Source of the DNA: Baffinella frigidus
Taxonomy: Eukaryota; Cryptophyceae; Cryptomonadales; Baffinellaceae
Length of the DNA stretch: 29,026 nt
Direction of reading: 5' to 3'
Assembly: GCA_026770585.1 (NCBI GenBank)
Contig: MU646595.1
Span: forward strand, 96,669-125,694
The position numbers were made by a program, and so were the translations under genes. The notes beneath the pieces are model-generated. The model worked only from the letters and a program-made list of their open reading frames with translations. It was not told where the DNA came from and made no database searches. How positions within the stretch are numbered: position 1 is the first letter of the stretch; every line of letters starts with the position of its first letter. Positions 1 to 14,200 of the stretch are shown in pieces.

Positions 1-2275
1 GTGTGTGTGCCAGACGGGCTGGTACGGACCAAGAGGCGGGGTGTGTGCTCAGTGCGAGGAGGGTGGGTGGTGCTCTGGAGGAGTGCGGAACCTGTATACC
101 CCCAACAGCATGTCGCCAGTGGGGTCGTCGTCTTCTTCAAGCTGCGTTTGTATCGGGGGCTTTGAGGCGACGGCTGGAGGGGCATGCTCGGTGTGCGGTG
201 CAGGAACGTGGTGCAGCGAGGGGATCAAGCACGCATGCGGAGCCAGCTCGTCGTCGCCGGTACAGAGCAGCGCGGCGACGGCGTGCGTCTGTGATCTGGG
301 GTTCTTTGGGGCAGCTGGCGGGAGCTGTGCAGGTTGTCCGGCGGGGTCGTGGTGTGCTGGCGGGGTGCAGCACACGTGCCCAGAGTCGTCGTCTGCGGCG
401 GAGGGGAGCAGCGCGGTGACGGATTGCAAGTGCTCTCCGGGCTCGGTTGGGCCAGACGGGGGGGACTGCCATGTTTGCCCGCCGGACGATTGGTGCGCTG
501 GGGGCACTGAGAGCTTTGCTTGCGCCGCCAACTCCAGCTCTCCAAACGGAAGCTCTTCTGCGACGGCCTGCATCTGCAACGGAGGCTTTTTAGGGTCTCC
601 GGGAGGGTCGTGTACGCTGTGTCCGGCGGAATCATACTGTGCGAGCGGCCTTGTGAACACTTGCCCGACACATTCGTCAGCTGCTTCGGGAAGCGATGAG
701 CTCACGGACTGCAAGTGCAAGGCGGGGTACTACGGAGAGGATGGCGGGGAATGCAATGCGTGCCCCGCGGGCTCTTTCTGCTCCGGAGGCAGCTCGCTGG
801 AATCTTGTCCTTCAAACTCTGCGGCGCCGGTGGGGAGCAGCTTGCAGTTGTCGTGCGTGTGCGAGACGGGCTGGTACGGACCGAGAGGCGGGGTGTGTGC
901 TCAGTGCGAGGAAGGCGGATGGTGCTCTGGAGGAGTGCGCAACCTGTGTACCCCCAACAGCATGTCGGCAGTGGGGTCATTATCCGCTACGAGCTGCGTT
1001 TGTATCGGGGGCTTCGAGCCGACGGCTGCAGGAGCATGCTCGGTGTGTGGTGCAGGAACGTGGTGCAGCGAGGGGATCAAACACGCATGCGGAGCCAGCT
1101 CTTCGTCGCCGATACAGAGCAGCGTGGAGACGGCGTGCGTCTGCGATGCGGGGTTCACTGGTCCGGACGGGGGGGGGTGCGGGGCTTGCGGGGCGGGCAC
1201 GTACAAGTCTACCGACGGATCGGGAGCTTGTGAGCCATTTCTTGAGGGGACCTACTGTCCGCTAGTGGCTGCAACATCTCTGATGGATGCCCTGCACTGC
1301 TCTGATCATTCTTGGTCGCTTGCGGGGAGTGGCGACATCAAAGATTGCATGTGCGATCCGGGATACACAGGTGCCAATGGCGGCACATGTTCCTCGTGCT
1401 TGGCTGGGACGTACAAGGAGGGGACGGGATCGGGGTTGTGTGTGCAGTGTGGCGCGGGGACATACTCGGGGTTGCTTTCAGCGGGGACGTCTGCCACATG
1501 TGTGTCGTGCCCGGCGAACACCAACTCTCCTTGGGGCAGCACACAGACGTTCGATTGCGACTGCAACCCGGGGTTCCGGCAATATCCTGTTTTGGGAGTG
1601 GATGCTGGCAACTTCACGAGCGACAACATGACGTGTGTTGGCTGTGAGGCCGGAACGTACAAGCCGGGAAGAGGGACGGGCTCGTGCACGCCGTGCGGCG
1701 AGGGGACGTACTCAGCGTCGATTGCTGCATTCGAAGCAACTACCTGCCTCAGCTGCCCTGCTAACTCCACGTCGGATGCCGGGAGCGGATCGATGGCGGT
1801 GTGTGAGTGTGTTCTCGGGCACTACGGGCCGAGCAACACTGAGTGCGGCGCGTGCGAGGCGGGCAAGTACCAGGACCAGCGCGGACATGCAAGCTGCAAA
1901 GAGTGTGATGCCGGGACTTACTCTGGTGCAACCGCCGCCAAGTCATCTCAGCAATGCATGGTGTGCCCTGCGAACTCTGACTCTCCGTCTGGGAGTGTGC
2001 TGAAAGAGGCCTGCGTGTGCAACGCGGGGTTCCCGGGCCAGAACGGCGGGCCCTGCACAGCGTGCGTGGCGGGCACCTACAAAGCTGAGAGCGGACCTGG
2101 AGTATGCACCCCGTGTGAGGCGGGCAAGTACTCGTCGCGAGTCGGGTCTCCGGGGGAGGAGAGCTGCCTGCGCTGCCCTGCTAACGCCAACTCTGGAGTC
2201 GGGAGCGGCGACATCGATCAGTGCGCGTGCCTTTCTGGGTACGGCGTGGCTGAGGGGGCTGGCTTCGTTGGGAAG
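1..2275 (+). CDS. Exon 1: GCC2/GCC3 Cys-rich superrepeats, 5' partial
   Basis: Open from the first bases in the frame starting at base 2. It encodes consecutive modules of about 47 residues with the pattern C-x-C-x-x-G-(F/Y)-x-G-x-x-G-x-C-x-x-C-x-x-G-(T/S)-(Y/W)-x-C, typical of the GCC2_GCC3 family. Six module types make a 284-residue set (1 to about 850), followed by modules 1 and 2 again (863-1140), then a cap module (GAGTYKSTDGSG, about 1195) and more diverged GCC modules to 2275. The exon ends at AAG|GTT, phase 0, at the same protein position as the end of exon 7. It lacks the roughly 1-kb PA14 segment present at the equivalent point of exon 7: PVLGV is followed directly by DAGNFTSD at about 1600-1620. 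Function beyond a surface or matrix role is not known. Confidence 0.85.
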
Positions 2276-5200
2276 GTTGTGCCGAAGCCTCAAACCCTAA
2301 ACCCTAAACCCTGAACCCGGAACTATGAGCCCTGAACGCTGAACCGTGAACCCCAAACAACAGGTTGTCGGGCACGTCAGCGGACTCGTGAAGATTGAGC
2401 GCGCTGGGAAGTACGTGTTCTTCACTACGTCGCTGGACGGATCGCGGCTGTGGGTCGATGGGTTGCTGGTCGTGCGGAACGGCGGGCCGTTCTCGCCGGG
2501 GACTGTGAATGGAACTCTGCGCCTGTCGGCGGGCTTTCACACGGTTGCAAAACCCTAAAACCTCAGCCTTAAAACCTTAACATTGAACCCTAAACCCTAA
2601 ACCCTAAACCCTAAACCATGAATCCTGAATCCTGAACTCTAAACCCTGAACCGTAAACCGTAAACCGTAAACCCTAAACCCTAAACACTAAACCCCAAAC
2701 CCTAAACCATCAACCCGCAACCAGATTCGTGCGGACTGGTTCGAAGTGCAAGAGGGCACCACGATGGTAGTCGAGTACAACGGGCCGGACACGGAAGGGT
2801 CAGTTGCGATGGTCAAGGGCTTCCATTGGCCGGTGGTCGTCAACTGCTCGGATACCTGCGCGGCGCCAGCGGGTGGTGAGGTGGTCCTCTTGCACCCGGG
2901 CTTCAAAGCGTCGTTCATTCACGACGCGATGATGGATGGGAATGCCATCCAGTACGATGCGGAGTACTGGGGAACCGTGGCTGTGGAGAAGGGGCTGGGT
3001 GTGACCGCGGAGGGGGTGTTTGACGTCATCGACTTCGGGAGTGAGGCGGAGCTGATGGCGCATTTCCCCGGGTACGAGCAATCGTCCATGGTGGGCGTAT
3101 GGGAGGGAGTGTTTGAGATCCAGAAGGCGGACGAGTACACGTTCTCGACTCGGTCGGATGACGGGTCGCACCTGTGGGTGGACGGGGCCAAGGTGGTGGA
3201 CAACTCCGGGCGACACGGTGCCGAGACGCGGAGTGGCAAGATGGTGCTCGCGGCTGGGTTCCACACGCTGCGGGCGGACTACTTTGACTTCATCGGGGGG
3301 GACGTGATGCAGGTCACGACCCTAGACCTTGAACACTCAACACTCAACACTCAACCCGAAACCCGATGCCCGAAACCTGAAACCCGAAACCCGAAACACT
3401 ACAGGTTCATTATCGCGGGGCGGATACCGCGGATTTGGACGTGTTTGTGAAGGGCATGCACATCAACAACTCCGCGAGCTTCACCAACAGCAGCAGGGAG
3501 GTGCGCCTTGTGTCGGGGATGACAGCGTCCTTCGTCAAGGGCACGACCGTCCACATCAGTGAGGTTGCGCCGACGGCGGACCTGTTCGGGTTCGTGACGC
3601 TTCAGAAGGGGTTGACTGTGGGCGCGACGCGAGTGCTGGACGAGATCTCGATCGAGAAGGAGCCACTCTGCTTTGCATGCCCCGCAGGGACCTACAAGGC
3701 GGGCAACGAGTCGACCGTGTGCAAGTCGTGCGGGGCCGGGAAATACTCTGGCGTCGTGTCCGCTACTGGCCCAGAGACCTGCATCGCATGCTTCCCGCTG
3801 CGCACGTCCCCAGAGGGGAGCACGAATGCGGCCAACTGCACGTGCTTCGATCTCTACTTTGAGAACCAGGTGGGCCTGTGCCAGCGCGACGGGGTTAAGT
3901 GGCGCAAGTGGGTCTTCGATATGATGACGACGCGCTGGTACTTCCCGAAACCCTACACCCTACACCCGGAACCCTGACCTCTACACCCTGATCTCGGACC
4001 TCTACACCCTGATCTCTGACCCCTGAACCCTGATTCCTGATCCCTGATCCCTGATCCCTGATCCCACCCTGAATTCCTGATCCCTGATCCCTGCTACACC
4101 CCTACCCCTTCACACCGCGCCCTGAACGCAAACTCCTAAATCCTAAACCTTGCAATCAGGGACTGGGACTATGACCAGGATGAGCATGATGTTGATGTGA
4201 TCGAGGAGGAGCTTGACATGGAGCGTATCGCGACAGTGGAAGTGGAGGTTGAAAAACCATGAACCCTAACCTCTAACCCCGAACTCCTAACCCCCAAACC
4301 CTAAACCCCAAACCTTCACGCCTAAAACCTAAAACGCAAACCCCAAACCCCAAACCCTAAACCCTAAACTCTAAACCCTAACCCTCAAAACTTGAAACGC
4401 TCAACGCTCAACGCTCAACGCTCAACCCTAAACCCTACAACCAAACCCCTAAACCCTACACTCTAAACCCCGAACCCTGAACCCTGAACCCTTATCACTA
4501 AACCAGGAGGAGGATATTGCCTTCGCGCGCGAGGAGCTGTTTCCTGTCGAGGCGGGGACGTGGTGGCAGGTCAACCAACCCTCCACCCTGAACCCTGAAC
4601 CCCAAACCCTAAACTCTAAACCATAAACCCGAAACCCTCAACCCTCAACTCTAAACACTCAAGTCTAAACCCTCAACCCTCAACCCTCCACCCGAAACCG
4701 TAAACCCTATACCCTGATCCCTGATCCCTGAACCCTGAACCTTCAACCCTGAACCCTGAACCCTCAACGAACCCAAAACCCAAAACCCGAACCCCGAAAC
4801 CAGGTGCGTGCGCGGTGCATCCAGGGCGGAGGGGATCTGGTGGCGCTGCACACGCCGGAGCAGGCGGCGCAAGCGGGGGCCGTATGCCCAGGCGCGCGCT
4901 GCTACATCGGGCTCGAGCGCAAGGCGTCCGGGGATGATTGGGCGTGGACCGACGAGACGCGCGTCAACTACCTGCCGTGGAACGCGTCGGCGCCCGGGGC
5001 CGATGGGACCAAGGTGGCGATGCTCGCTGCGGCGGGCACAGGATGGCACGACGTCGGCACGGGATCGTCGACGCTCCCCGGCGTGTGTCTCAAGACGCGC
5101 GGGGTGTCGGTGCCCTCGCCCCTCTTCGTGGTGGGGGCGGGCACGTGGGACGAGGTGCGTGCGCGGTGCCGGATGGGAGGGGGCGATCTGGCGTCGCTCC

Positions 5201-8200
5201 ACACGCCGCGCCAGGCGGAGATGGCGGGGGCCGTGTGCGGGGAGCCGCGGTGCTACGTTGGCTTGGAGCGTGCAAAGATCGATGCGGATTGGATGTGGGT
5301 GGACGGTTCGGAGGTGAACTACCTGCCGTGGGACCGTGCGGAGCCTGAGAGCAATGAGACCAAGGTGGTGTTGGTCGGCGGGGAGGGCAAGGCGTGGCAC
5401 AGCTGGGGCAATGGGTCCAACACGTTCCCTGGGGTCTGCCTGTCGGACGAGGGGGTCAATGACTGGTGGAGCATGGCGGGGGGGGTGGAGTTGCTTCGTC
5501 CCTGGGGAGCTGCCGTTGCGCCTGATGGGAAGCGTGCTGTCGTGAGTGACATGGGGTTCCACAAGCTTTTCGTGGTGGAGCTCGAGACGGGGGAGAGGAG
5601 GGAACTTGCTGGACAGCGGTCGTCGGGGTCTGATGACGGCGAAGGCACTGAGGCGCGTTTCTGGCGCCCGCGCGGAGTCGCGTTTGCTCCTGACGGGCGC
5701 ACCGTCTACGTGGCGGACTCGGCGAACCACCTGATCCGCTCGGTGTCGTATCCCGAGGGTGTTGTCACGACGCTTGCCGGGAAGGTGCGGCTGGGCATTG
5801 GCCGCTCGGGAACTGCAGATGGCTCCGTGGCGTTGGAATGGGATGGTAAGTCTGGGACGAAGGTTGCCAGGTTCTCGGAGCCGCACGACGTTGCGGTGTC
5901 GCCGGACGGGCTGCTGGTCGTGGTTGCGGAATTCCGGACGAACAGGATCCGGGTGATCAGGTTGCAGGACGGGAGTGTGGTGACGCTTGCGAAGCGATGG
6001 GCGTCTCCGTTGTTCAGGATCGCGATGGGGGAGCAGTTTTCGCGGCCGCGCAGCATCGTGTTCGGGGTCGGGGGGATGTCTCTTTTGGTGGCGAACGCGT
6101 ACGGCGTGAGTGCTGTGTATCTCAACAACTACACCGTCGACACCATCCTCAACACAGACTGGGCTGCGCCTTTGGATCCATGGTATCCGTCAGGACTGTC
6201 GCCTTTGTCGGATGGGAGCCTCCTCGTGGCGCAGACGACCATGGCGGAACGCGACAACACGGTGTCAGTCCTGCTTGACGGAAAGCTCTGGAGCCTGCCG
6301 ATGATGATCAGGCCGGCATGCAAAGGCATGGAGTTTTCTGAGGAGGTGGTGATGGGCATCAGCCAGTTTCCGGGGTATGCTGCGGTAGCGGCGCTGCCGG
6401 CTGGGGGGCCAGTGGTGTTGACGGATCCGTGCCTCTCTGAGATCGCGATTGGGGTGCACACGCCGGGTGTGGTGCCGCCGTTGTCGGAGCTGCTTGACAA
6501 CGTGGTGTGGATCTCGTTTGCGCCGTGCAACGGGACTGTGTGGAACAGCAGCAGCGAGCGCGGGCAGTTTTTGGCAGCGTACTCGGCGTTCCTCTCCTTC
6601 AAGTGCCCGGGCATCGCGGTCAGTGCGTGCCCCTGGTCGACGCCCGACGCGTGCCTCGAGATCGATGCGCCGATATCGTGTGTGCCGTGGGCTCGGGAGT
6701 GGAGCGACTGGCAACACGAGGCGGAAAATGTGCTCAAGGTGTACGGTCTTCCCGCGATGCCGATTGCGAACGTGACGCTGGGCTGCTTGACAGGGTCCAG
6801 TGTCGGGTCGGTTGGCTACTGCGTGCCGTGTGCGGGGGGGTCGTACAGGGTTGGGAAGGGGGGTGAGGCGTGCGATGTCTGCCCGCCCTACAGCACATCG
6901 AAGCCCGGAAGCACGTCGCTTCATGACTGTTCATGCATGGCCGGGTTCGAAGGGAGCGCCAACACGACGTGCGATCAGTGCAAAGCAGGGGCGTTCAAGA
7001 GCACAGCTGGCGCCGAGAACAGCGCCGCCAAGAACGGGTGCGCGGACGGCAGCGCGGACGTCATCTTCAGCGAGAAGGTTGTCGGGTGCGACGCTGCGTG
7101 GTTGATGCCCGGCATTCTCAGCGGGGCGTCGGCTTGCTCACCTGGCTGGGATATCTGCGCCTCTGAGGCGGAGGTTGCTTCCAACAACATGACATCGGAT
7201 GCGTGCAGCAACCTCGCGCCCGAGGGAACGTTCTATGCCTCGCTGGAGTCGGGTCCCGTGGGTGTCGTGAAATGCTCGCCGGACGGACCTGGGCAGAGTG
7301 ATGGTTACAACGATATCATGGGGTGCGGCAAGTCCTCCTTGGACTTCAGGATCACGCAGGAACAGCTGGACTGTGGGGTGTTGACAAAGGCGCTCGGCAA
7401 TAGGAACGTTGGGACGTGGACCAGGCTGTCGGGTTCTGACTCGTATAAGGAATCAGCGACTGTCGTGAAGATTGGGTCCTCTCGCGGTGGAGTGCTGTGC
7501 TGCAGGAAGCCGGCAACGCCGCAGTGTGTTTCGTGCGAGGCTGGGACATACTCGATGATCGGTGCGGATGTGTGCACAAGGTGTCCTGCGTTCTCTCACT
7601 CTGTGCCGGGAAGCATCGTGGTGGCGGACTGCAAATGCGTGCCTGGCTACTTTGGAGCAGACGGGGCTGTATGCACGGAGTGTGCGCCGGGAACGTACCA
7701 GGATGGGCATGGCGCGGGCTCGTGCATGCCCTGTGCAGCAGGGACGTACTCAGGTATCATATCGTCTACGGTGTCCTCTCAGTGCAGCGCGTGCCCTGCC
7801 TACTCAACCTCGGAGAAGGGGAGCACCGTCCTGAGCAGCTGCACGTGTCTCGCGGGATACACTGGACCGGATGGGAGGGCGTCTGCAGTGTGCACCATCG
7901 GCCACTTCAAGGTGGAGACGGGGAGCAGGCCGTGCCTGTCGTGCCCAGCAGGGACGTTCTCGGGAGTGGAGGGGTCCTCGACATGCACATCTTGTCCTTC
8001 GCTCACAAATTCAAGTGCTGGGAGCACGACTCTGGATGACTGCATTTGCGTTCCGGGTTTCTTCGGGCCTGCTGGCGGGACCTGCGCAGGTTGTCCGGCG
8101 GGGTCGTGGTGTGCCGGCGGGGTGCAGAACACGTGCCCGGAATCGTCGTCTGGGGAGGAGGGGAGCAGCGCGGTGACGGATTGCAAATGCTCTCCGGGCT

Positions 8201-11200
8201 CGGTTGGGCCAGACGGGGGGGATTGCCATGTTTGCCCGCCGGACGAGTGGTGCGCTGGGGGCACTGAGAGCTTTGCTTGCGCTGCCGACTCCAGCTCGGT
8301 GGACGGGAGCTCTTCTGCGACGGCTTGCATCTGCAACGGAGGCTTTTCAGGGTCTCCGGGAGAAAACTGTACGCTGTGTCCGGCCGATGTTTTCTGTGCG
8401 AACGGCGTTGTGGGCATCTGTCCGACATATTCGTCAGCTGTTTCGGGAAGCGACGAGCTGATCGACTGCAAGTGCAGGGCTGGCTACTACGGGGTAAATG
8501 GCGGGGAATGCACAGTGTGCCCCGCGGGTTCCATCTGCTCTGGAGGCAGCTCCTTGGTGACTTGTCATTTGCACTCTGCGGCGCCGGCGGAGAGCAACTC
8601 GTCTTTGGCGTGTGTGTGCGAGCCGGGCTGGTACGGGCCGCGAGGCGGGGTGTGTCGCCAGTGCGAGGAGGGTGGTTGGTGCTCTGGAGGAGTGCGGAAT
8701 CTGTGTACTGCAAACAGCATGTCGCCAGTGGGGTCGTCTTCCGCTACGAGCTGCGTTTGCATCGGGGGCTTCGAGGCGACGGCTGGAGGGGCATGCTCGG
8801 TTTGTGCTGCAGGAACGTGGTGCAGTGATGGGATCAAACAAGAATGCGGAGCCAGCTCTTCGTCGCCGATACAGAGCAGCGTGGAGACGGCGTGCATCTG
8901 CGATCTGGCGTTCTTTGGTGCAGCTGGAGGGACTTGTGCAGGTTGTCCGGCGGGGTCGTGGTGTGCCGGCGGGGTGCAGAACACGTGCCCGGAATCGTCG
9001 TCTGCGGCGGAGGGGAGCAGCTCGGTGACGGATTGCAAGTGCTCTCCGGGCTCGGTGGGGCCAGACGGGGGGGACTGCCATGTTTGCCCGCCGGACGATT
9101 GGTGCGCTGGGGGCACTGAGAGCTTTGCTTGCTCTGCCGACTCCAGCTCTCCGCATGGGAGCTCTTCCGCAACGGCCTGCATCTGCGACGGAGGCTATGT
9201 AGGGTCTCCGGGGGGGTTGTGTACGCTCTGTCCGGCCGAATCATACTGTGCGAGCGGAGTCGTGAGCATTTGCCCGACACATTCGTCAGCTGCTTCGGGA
9301 AGCGATCAGATGACGGACTGCAAGTGCAAGACTGGATACTACGGGGAGGATGGTGGAGAATGCACTACGTGCCCCGCGGGCTCTTTCTGCTCCGGAGGCA
9401 GCTCCCTGGAATCTTGCCCTTCGAACTCTGCGGCACCGGCGCGCAGCAACTCTTCTCTGGCGTGCGTGTGCGAGCCGGGCTGGTACGGGCCGCGAGGCGG
9501 GGTGTGTCGCCAGTGCGAGGAAGGCGGATGGTGCTCTGGAGGAGTGCGGAACCTGTGTACTGCCAACAGCATGTCGGCAGTTGGGTCGTCGTCCGCTACG
9601 AGCTGCGTTTGCATCGGGGGCTTTGAGGCAACGGCTTCCGGAGCATGCTCGGCGTGTGGTGCAGGAACGTGGTGCAGAGAGGGGGTCAAGCACGCATGCA
9701 GAGTCAGCTCTTCGTCGCCGGTACAGAGCAGCGTGGAGACGGCGTGCGTCTGTGATCTGGGGTTCTTTGGGGCAGCTGGCGGGAGCTGTGCAGGTTGTCC
9801 GGCGGGGTCGTGGTGTGCCGGCGGGGTGCAGAACACGTGCCCGGAGTCGTCGTCTGCGGAGGAGGGGAGCAACACGGTGACGGATTGCAAGTGCTCTCCG
9901 GGCTCGGTGGGGCCAGATGGGGGGGACTGCCATGTTTGCCCGCCGGACGAGTGGTGCGCTGGGGGCACTGAGAGCTTTGCTTGCGCCGCCAACTCGAGCT
10001 CTCCAAACGGCAGCTCTTCTGCGACGGCTTGCATCTGCGACGGAGGCTTTGCAGGGTCTCCCGGAGGGACGTGCACGTTGTGTCCTTTCACAGTATTTTG
10101 TGCTAACGGCGTTGCGAGCATTTGCCCGATACATTCTTCAGCTGCTCTGGGAAGCGATGCGCTCACAGACTGCAGGTGCAAGGCGGGGTACTACGGTGAG
10201 GATGGCGGGGAATGCAATGCGTGCCCCGCGGGCTCTTTCTGCTCCGGAGGCAGCTCCCTGGAATTTTGCTCTTCGAACTCTGCGGCGCCGGTGGGGAGCA
10301 GCTTGCAGTTGGCGTGCGTGTGCGAGCCGGGCTGGTACGGGCCGCGAGGCGGGTTGTGTAGTCAGTGCGAGGAGGGTGAGTGGTGCTCTGGAGGAGTGCG
10401 CAACCTGTGTACCCCCAACAGCATGTCGGCAGTGGGGTCATTGTCCGCTACGAGCTGCGTTTGCATCGGGGGCTTTGAGGCGACGGCTGGAGGGGCATGC
10501 TCGGCGTGTGGTGCAGGAACGTGGTGCAGCGAGGGGATCAAGCACGCATGCGGAGCCAGCTCTTCGTCGCCGGTACAGAGCAGCGTGGCGACGGCGTGCG
10601 TCTGCGATGCGGGGTTCAGCGGTCCGGACGGTGGTGTGTGCACAGCCTGCGGGGCGGGCACGTACAAGTCTACCGACGGGTCGGGAGCTTGTGAGCCGTT
10701 CCCTGAAAGAAACTACTGTCCGCTAGTGGCTGCAACATCTCTGATGGAGGCCCTGAACTGCTCGGACCATTCGTGGTCGCCTGCGGGGAGCGACAGCATC
10801 AAAGACTGCTTGTGCGATCCTGGCCACACAGGCTCCAACGGCGGCAAATGCTCATCGTGCTTGGCGGGGACGTACAAGGAGGGGTCGGGATCGGGGTGGT
10901 GTGTGCAGTGTGGCGCTGGCACATACTCGGGGGTGCTTTCAGCGGGGACGTCTGGCACATGTGTGTCGTGCCCGGTGAACACCAACTCTCCTGGGGGCAG
11001 CTCGGAGAAGCTCGATTGCGGCTGCAACCCGGGATTCCGCCCGCAGCCCGTTCTGGGGGTATGGCACGGATTGATCCAGATCGTGACGGCTGAAGAGTAC
11101 AGCTTCACGACACGGTTCGAGGATGGGGCGCGGGTGTGGGTGGACGGGCAACTGGTGGCATCGTCGGGGACCACCGCAGCAGTGTTGAAGACGCTTGCCG

Positions 11201-14200
11201 CGGGGTACCACACCTTGCGGGCCCAGAGCTATCACTTGCCGGGGGGTGATGCGATGGTGGTGAAGATGCGCGGGCCGGACACCAGTGGGGTCGAGAAGCT
11301 GGTGAAGGGGTTCCATTATGCGACTGGGGATGAATCTTCGGGTGCGGTTGGGGTCGGCGTTGAGGAGGCGGAGTTGGCCGGGGGCTTCGTCGCGTCGTTT
11401 GTGTCTCACGCCACGCTGGAGTGGAGGGACGTCGCGCACGCCCCGGACTACTACAGCTACATGACTGTGACCAAGGGACTGTCTGTGGACGCGACGTACA
11501 CGACTGAGACGATCGACTACGAGAGCGAGACTGCGTTCAAGGCGCTGGCCCCCGGGTTTGCGGCGGCGCGGCAGGTGGGGGCGTGGCATGGGGTATTCGA
11601 GATCACTTCACCTGGCGAATACACCTTCGCGTTGACGTCGGACTACGGTTCGCACCTGTGGGTGGACGGGACCATGGTGGTTGACAACTCCGGTGGTCAC
11701 GACGTCCTCACGAGGAGTGGCTCGGTGTATCTCTCTCAGGGCTTTCACACTCTGCGGGCGGACTGGTACGCGCACTTGGGACTGGAGTTCGCACGATTCA
11801 TGCGTGTTATGTACCGCGGGGCCGACACGAGCAATGTGGACACGGTGGTGCGGGGGATGCACATCCGGGGCGACGGGGAGCTCTCCGCGGTGGTCAAACA
11901 AACTCGGATTGTTCCTGGGCTGATTGCTTCGTTTGTGAAAGACCTGGAAGTGCGGGTTGAGGATGTGAAGGATGTGTCGGACTTCTTCTACGCCGCTGTG
12001 GTGAGTCGTGGGGTGACGTTCAGCGAGATTTCAGTGGTGGAGGTTGTGGACTTCACGAGCGACGACCTGACGTGTGTTGGCTGCGAGGCGGGGACGTACA
12101 AGCCCGAGCGAGGGTTGGGCTCGTGCACGCCGTGCGGCGAGGGGAACTACTCAACTTCGATTGCTGCGGTCGCCGCGACTACATGCCTCAGCTGCCCTGC
12201 TAACTCGACGTCGGATGCCGGCAGCGGATCGATGGCGGCGTGTGGGTGTGTTCTCGGGCACTACGGGCCGAGCAACACTGAGTGCGGCGCGTGCGAGGCA
12301 GGCACGCACCAGGACCAGCGTAACCAGACGGGCTGCAATAAGTGCGATGCTGGGACCTACTCTGATGCTATCGCCGCCAAGTCCGCTCAGCAATGCATGG
12401 CGTGCCCTGCAAACTCTGACTCTCCGTCTGGAAGTGTGCTGAAAGAGGCCTGCACGTGCAAACCGGGGTTCCCGGGCCAGCACGGCGGGCCCTGCACAGC
12501 GTGCGTGGCAGGCACCTACCAGATTGGAAGCGGACCTGGAGTGTGCACCCCGTGCGAGGCGGGTAAGTACTCGTCGCGGGTCGGGTCTCCGGGGGAGGAG
12601 AGCTGCCTGCGCTGCCCTTCCAACTCTCAGTCGGGCGTCGGGAGTGGCGATATCGATCAGTGCGCGTGCCTTTCTGGGTATGGCGTGTCCTCCGGCAGCG
12701 GCTTCGCTGGACAGGTTCCAAGCCATGAACCCTCAACCCTTAACCCTTTACCATCAACCATCAACCCTAATCCATGAACCTTTGCCCTAAACCATGAACC
12801 TTTACACCTGAACCCTTAACCCTGAATCTGAGCTCTTAACCCTAAACATTACCCCTGAACCCTGAACCCTAAACCACGCGCTCTGAGCCCTGAACCCTTA
12901 ACCTTAAACCATGCGCCCTGAACCCAGATCCCCAAACAACAGGTTGTGGGGCACGTGAGCGGGCTGATAACCGTTGAGCGCGCTGGGAACTACTCCTTTC
13001 ACACCTCCTCGCTGGATGGGTCGCGCCTGTGGGTCGATGGGGTGATTCCCAACCTCTAAACCCTACACCTTAAAATCTAAACCCTCAACCTTCAACCCTG
13101 CACCCTTGACCCTGACCCCTAAACCCTAAACCTTACCCTAAACCCTAAACCCTAAACCCTAAACCCTAAACCCTAAACCCCAAACCATAAAACCTAACCC
13201 CTCAACCCTCAACCCTCAACCCCACACCCTGCACCGTAAACCCCAAACCCTCAACCCCAACCCAGGTGCTGCTGGTCAAGAACGGCGGGCCCAACACCCC
13301 TGGGGCACTCTCCGGAACACTCCACCTCTCGCAGGGCTTCCATGCCATGCGTGCCGATTGGTTCGACCCTAATCTCAAACCCCAAAACCTGAACCCTAGC
13401 CTCTAGACTCACAACCCTGAACCCTAAGCCCTAAACCCCACACCCCACACCCTAAACCTTAAACCTCATACCCTGAACCCTAAACCCCAATCCCTAAACC
13501 CTGTACCCTGAACCAGGTTCGAGCTCTCGGAAGGGGCGACCTTTGTAGTGAAGTACTCCGGACCCGACACGGGAGGCGAGTCGGTGCTCGTGCAGGGCGC
13601 CCATTTATCGCTGGACGTGGAGCCCGTCGCGGGTTATGAGCCTGTGGCAGGCGTGCTGTGGAACGGGACGAACTCGACGAATGCGACGAATGTCACGGAC
13701 GAGGAGAGGTAAACCCTCAACCTCAAACCCTAAAACCCAGCCCCTGAAACCTAGCCCCCAAACCCTGAACCCTCAACCCTCAACCCTCAACCCTAAACCC
13801 TAAACCCTAAACCCCCAACCCTGAACCTCACACTTTAAACCATAAACCCTCAATCCTCAACCCTCAACTCCAAACCAGGTATTATGTGCAGCCGAGCGCC
13901 AGGGTTGTCCCGAGAACGTACTCGTGGGCGCGTTTGGCGGACGGCTTCAAAGCGTCGTTCATTCACGACGCGACCATGGACGGGAAGGGTATGCAGTATG
14001 ATGAGGAGTACTGGGGGACCGTGGCTGTTGGGAAGGGGCTGGGTGTGACCGCGGATGGTGTGGTTGCCGTCATCGACTTTGGGAGTGAGGCGGAGTTGAT
14101 GGCGCATTTCCCGGGGTATGAGCGCTCATCCATGGTGGGAGTATGGGAGGGTGTGTTTCAGATTCAGGAGGGGGGCGAGTACACGTTCTCAACGAGGTCG

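Noticed and set aside
4651-5886. 411-residue minus-strand open frame
   Set aside because: It runs from heptamer repeats into the antisense of the CTLD and propeller coding region. The Arg/Pro/His-rich product is typical of a shadow frame.
7800-10181. Long minus-strand open frames opposite exon 7
   Set aside because: They mirror the codon bias and repeats of the sense exon, lack recognisable domains and repeat with the 852-bp period. They are shadows.
13100-13190. Run of CCCTAAA that could mark a chromosome end
   Set aside because: The run is short, lies inside a phase-compatible intron and has coding exons of the same gene on both sides, so it is interstitial.
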